A stretch of 64,000 nt of DNA from Daejeonella rubra (GTDB lineage: Bacteria > Bacteroidota > Bacteroidia > Sphingobacteriales > Sphingobacteriaceae), in assembly GCF_900103545.1 (NCBI RefSeq), contig NZ_FNHH01000014.1, forward strand, positions 38,750 through 102,749. The letters run 5' to 3'. Below, one piece after another: positions 63,960 through 64,000 of the stretch. How positions within the stretch are numbered: position 1 is the first letter of the stretch; each line of letters begins with the position of its first letter. The translations under genes and the position numbers were made by a program. The notes below the pieces were generated by a model. That model was not told the origin of the DNA and made no database searches. It saw only the letters and a list, made by a program, of their open reading frames with translations.

Positions 63960-64000
63960 ATGCTTACTCTTGATAAAATTACAGAAATTTTCTTCCTGGC
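63960..64000 (+). CDS. Start of a probable IS982-family transposase (cut by window edge)
   Basis: Only MLTLDKITEIFFLA is visible. This N-terminus resembles IS982 transposases (DKITEIF...), and the 176 bp before it are AT-rich and gene-free. The element's left end should lie between 63784 and 63959 but could not be placed. Confidence 0.4.
   Translation, partial: MLTLDKITEIFFL

Overview
The window reads as chromosomal DNA of a Bacteroidota bacterium, most likely a Sphingobacteriaceae relative (Pedobacter/Mucilaginibacter type). The reasons are two complete ECF sigma / FecR anti-sigma / SusC / SusD sets, AT-rich sequence, little Shine-Dalgarno signal, a TTTG-N19-TAnnTTTG style promoter, and many secreted quinoprotein, cytochrome c, Gfo/Idh/MocA and DUF1080 enzymes. 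No rRNA, tRNA or CRISPR array was seen.

Layout. (A) 1-21.2 kb, all minus strand: sigma factor, FecR, SusC and SusD (21.2 down to 14.2 kb), followed by a sugar-oxidation block: a sorbosone-type PQQ dehydrogenase with cytochrome c, a CBM9-like protein, a lactonase, an amidohydrolase, two large PQQ dehydrogenases each with an inserted cytochrome c, a DUF4380 lipoprotein, a DUF5009/NagX-like membrane acyltransferase, another GSDH-type propeller, and a COG3964 metallohydrolase cut by the left edge. (B) 21.4-34.7 kb, core genes on both strands: a PafA-like phosphatase; a cytoskeleton/cell-wall cluster (LytM peptidase and bactofilin, divergent from an actin-like ATPase and a second bactofilin); an LLM flavin oxidoreductase; a diadenylate-cyclase-like protein; a decayed element; the agmatine-to-putrescine pair aguA/aguB; an outer-membrane barrel; a WalJ-like MBL hydrolase; a YciE/F ferritin-like protein; and a TMEM220-like protein. 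(C) 34.7-41.3 kb: a complete eboABCDEF operon. (D) 41.3-63.8 kb, all plus strand: a second sigma/FecR/SusC/SusD set, followed by a class V PLP enzyme, an MFS transporter, a sugar isomerase/epimerase-like lyase, a Gfo/Idh/MocA oxidoreductase and DUF1080 trio, a 1030-residue quinoprotein fusion, a COG3964 metallohydrolase, a periplasmic SelA-like PLP enzyme, a cytochrome c and a second lactonase. An IS982-like transposase start lies at the right edge.

How it fits together. Blocks A and D are outward-facing mirror images that share paralogous families (SusC/D, lactonase, GSDH propeller with cytochrome c, COG3964 hydrolase). Both look like periplasmic sugar-oxidation and keto-sugar routes fed by a TonB-dependent importer and switched by an ECF sigma/FecR pair.

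The two most unusual items are these. First, the actin-like ATPase at 24806-25822 has its phosphate-1 strand (VGLDIGNAAT) at the extreme C-terminus instead of the N-terminus, which reads as a natural circular permutation; it is translationally coupled to a bactofilin. Second, the GxxExxY (PD-(D/E)XK-like) gene at 54510-54887 is framed by terminal inverted repeats and preceded by three short units that look like internally deleted copies of the same module.
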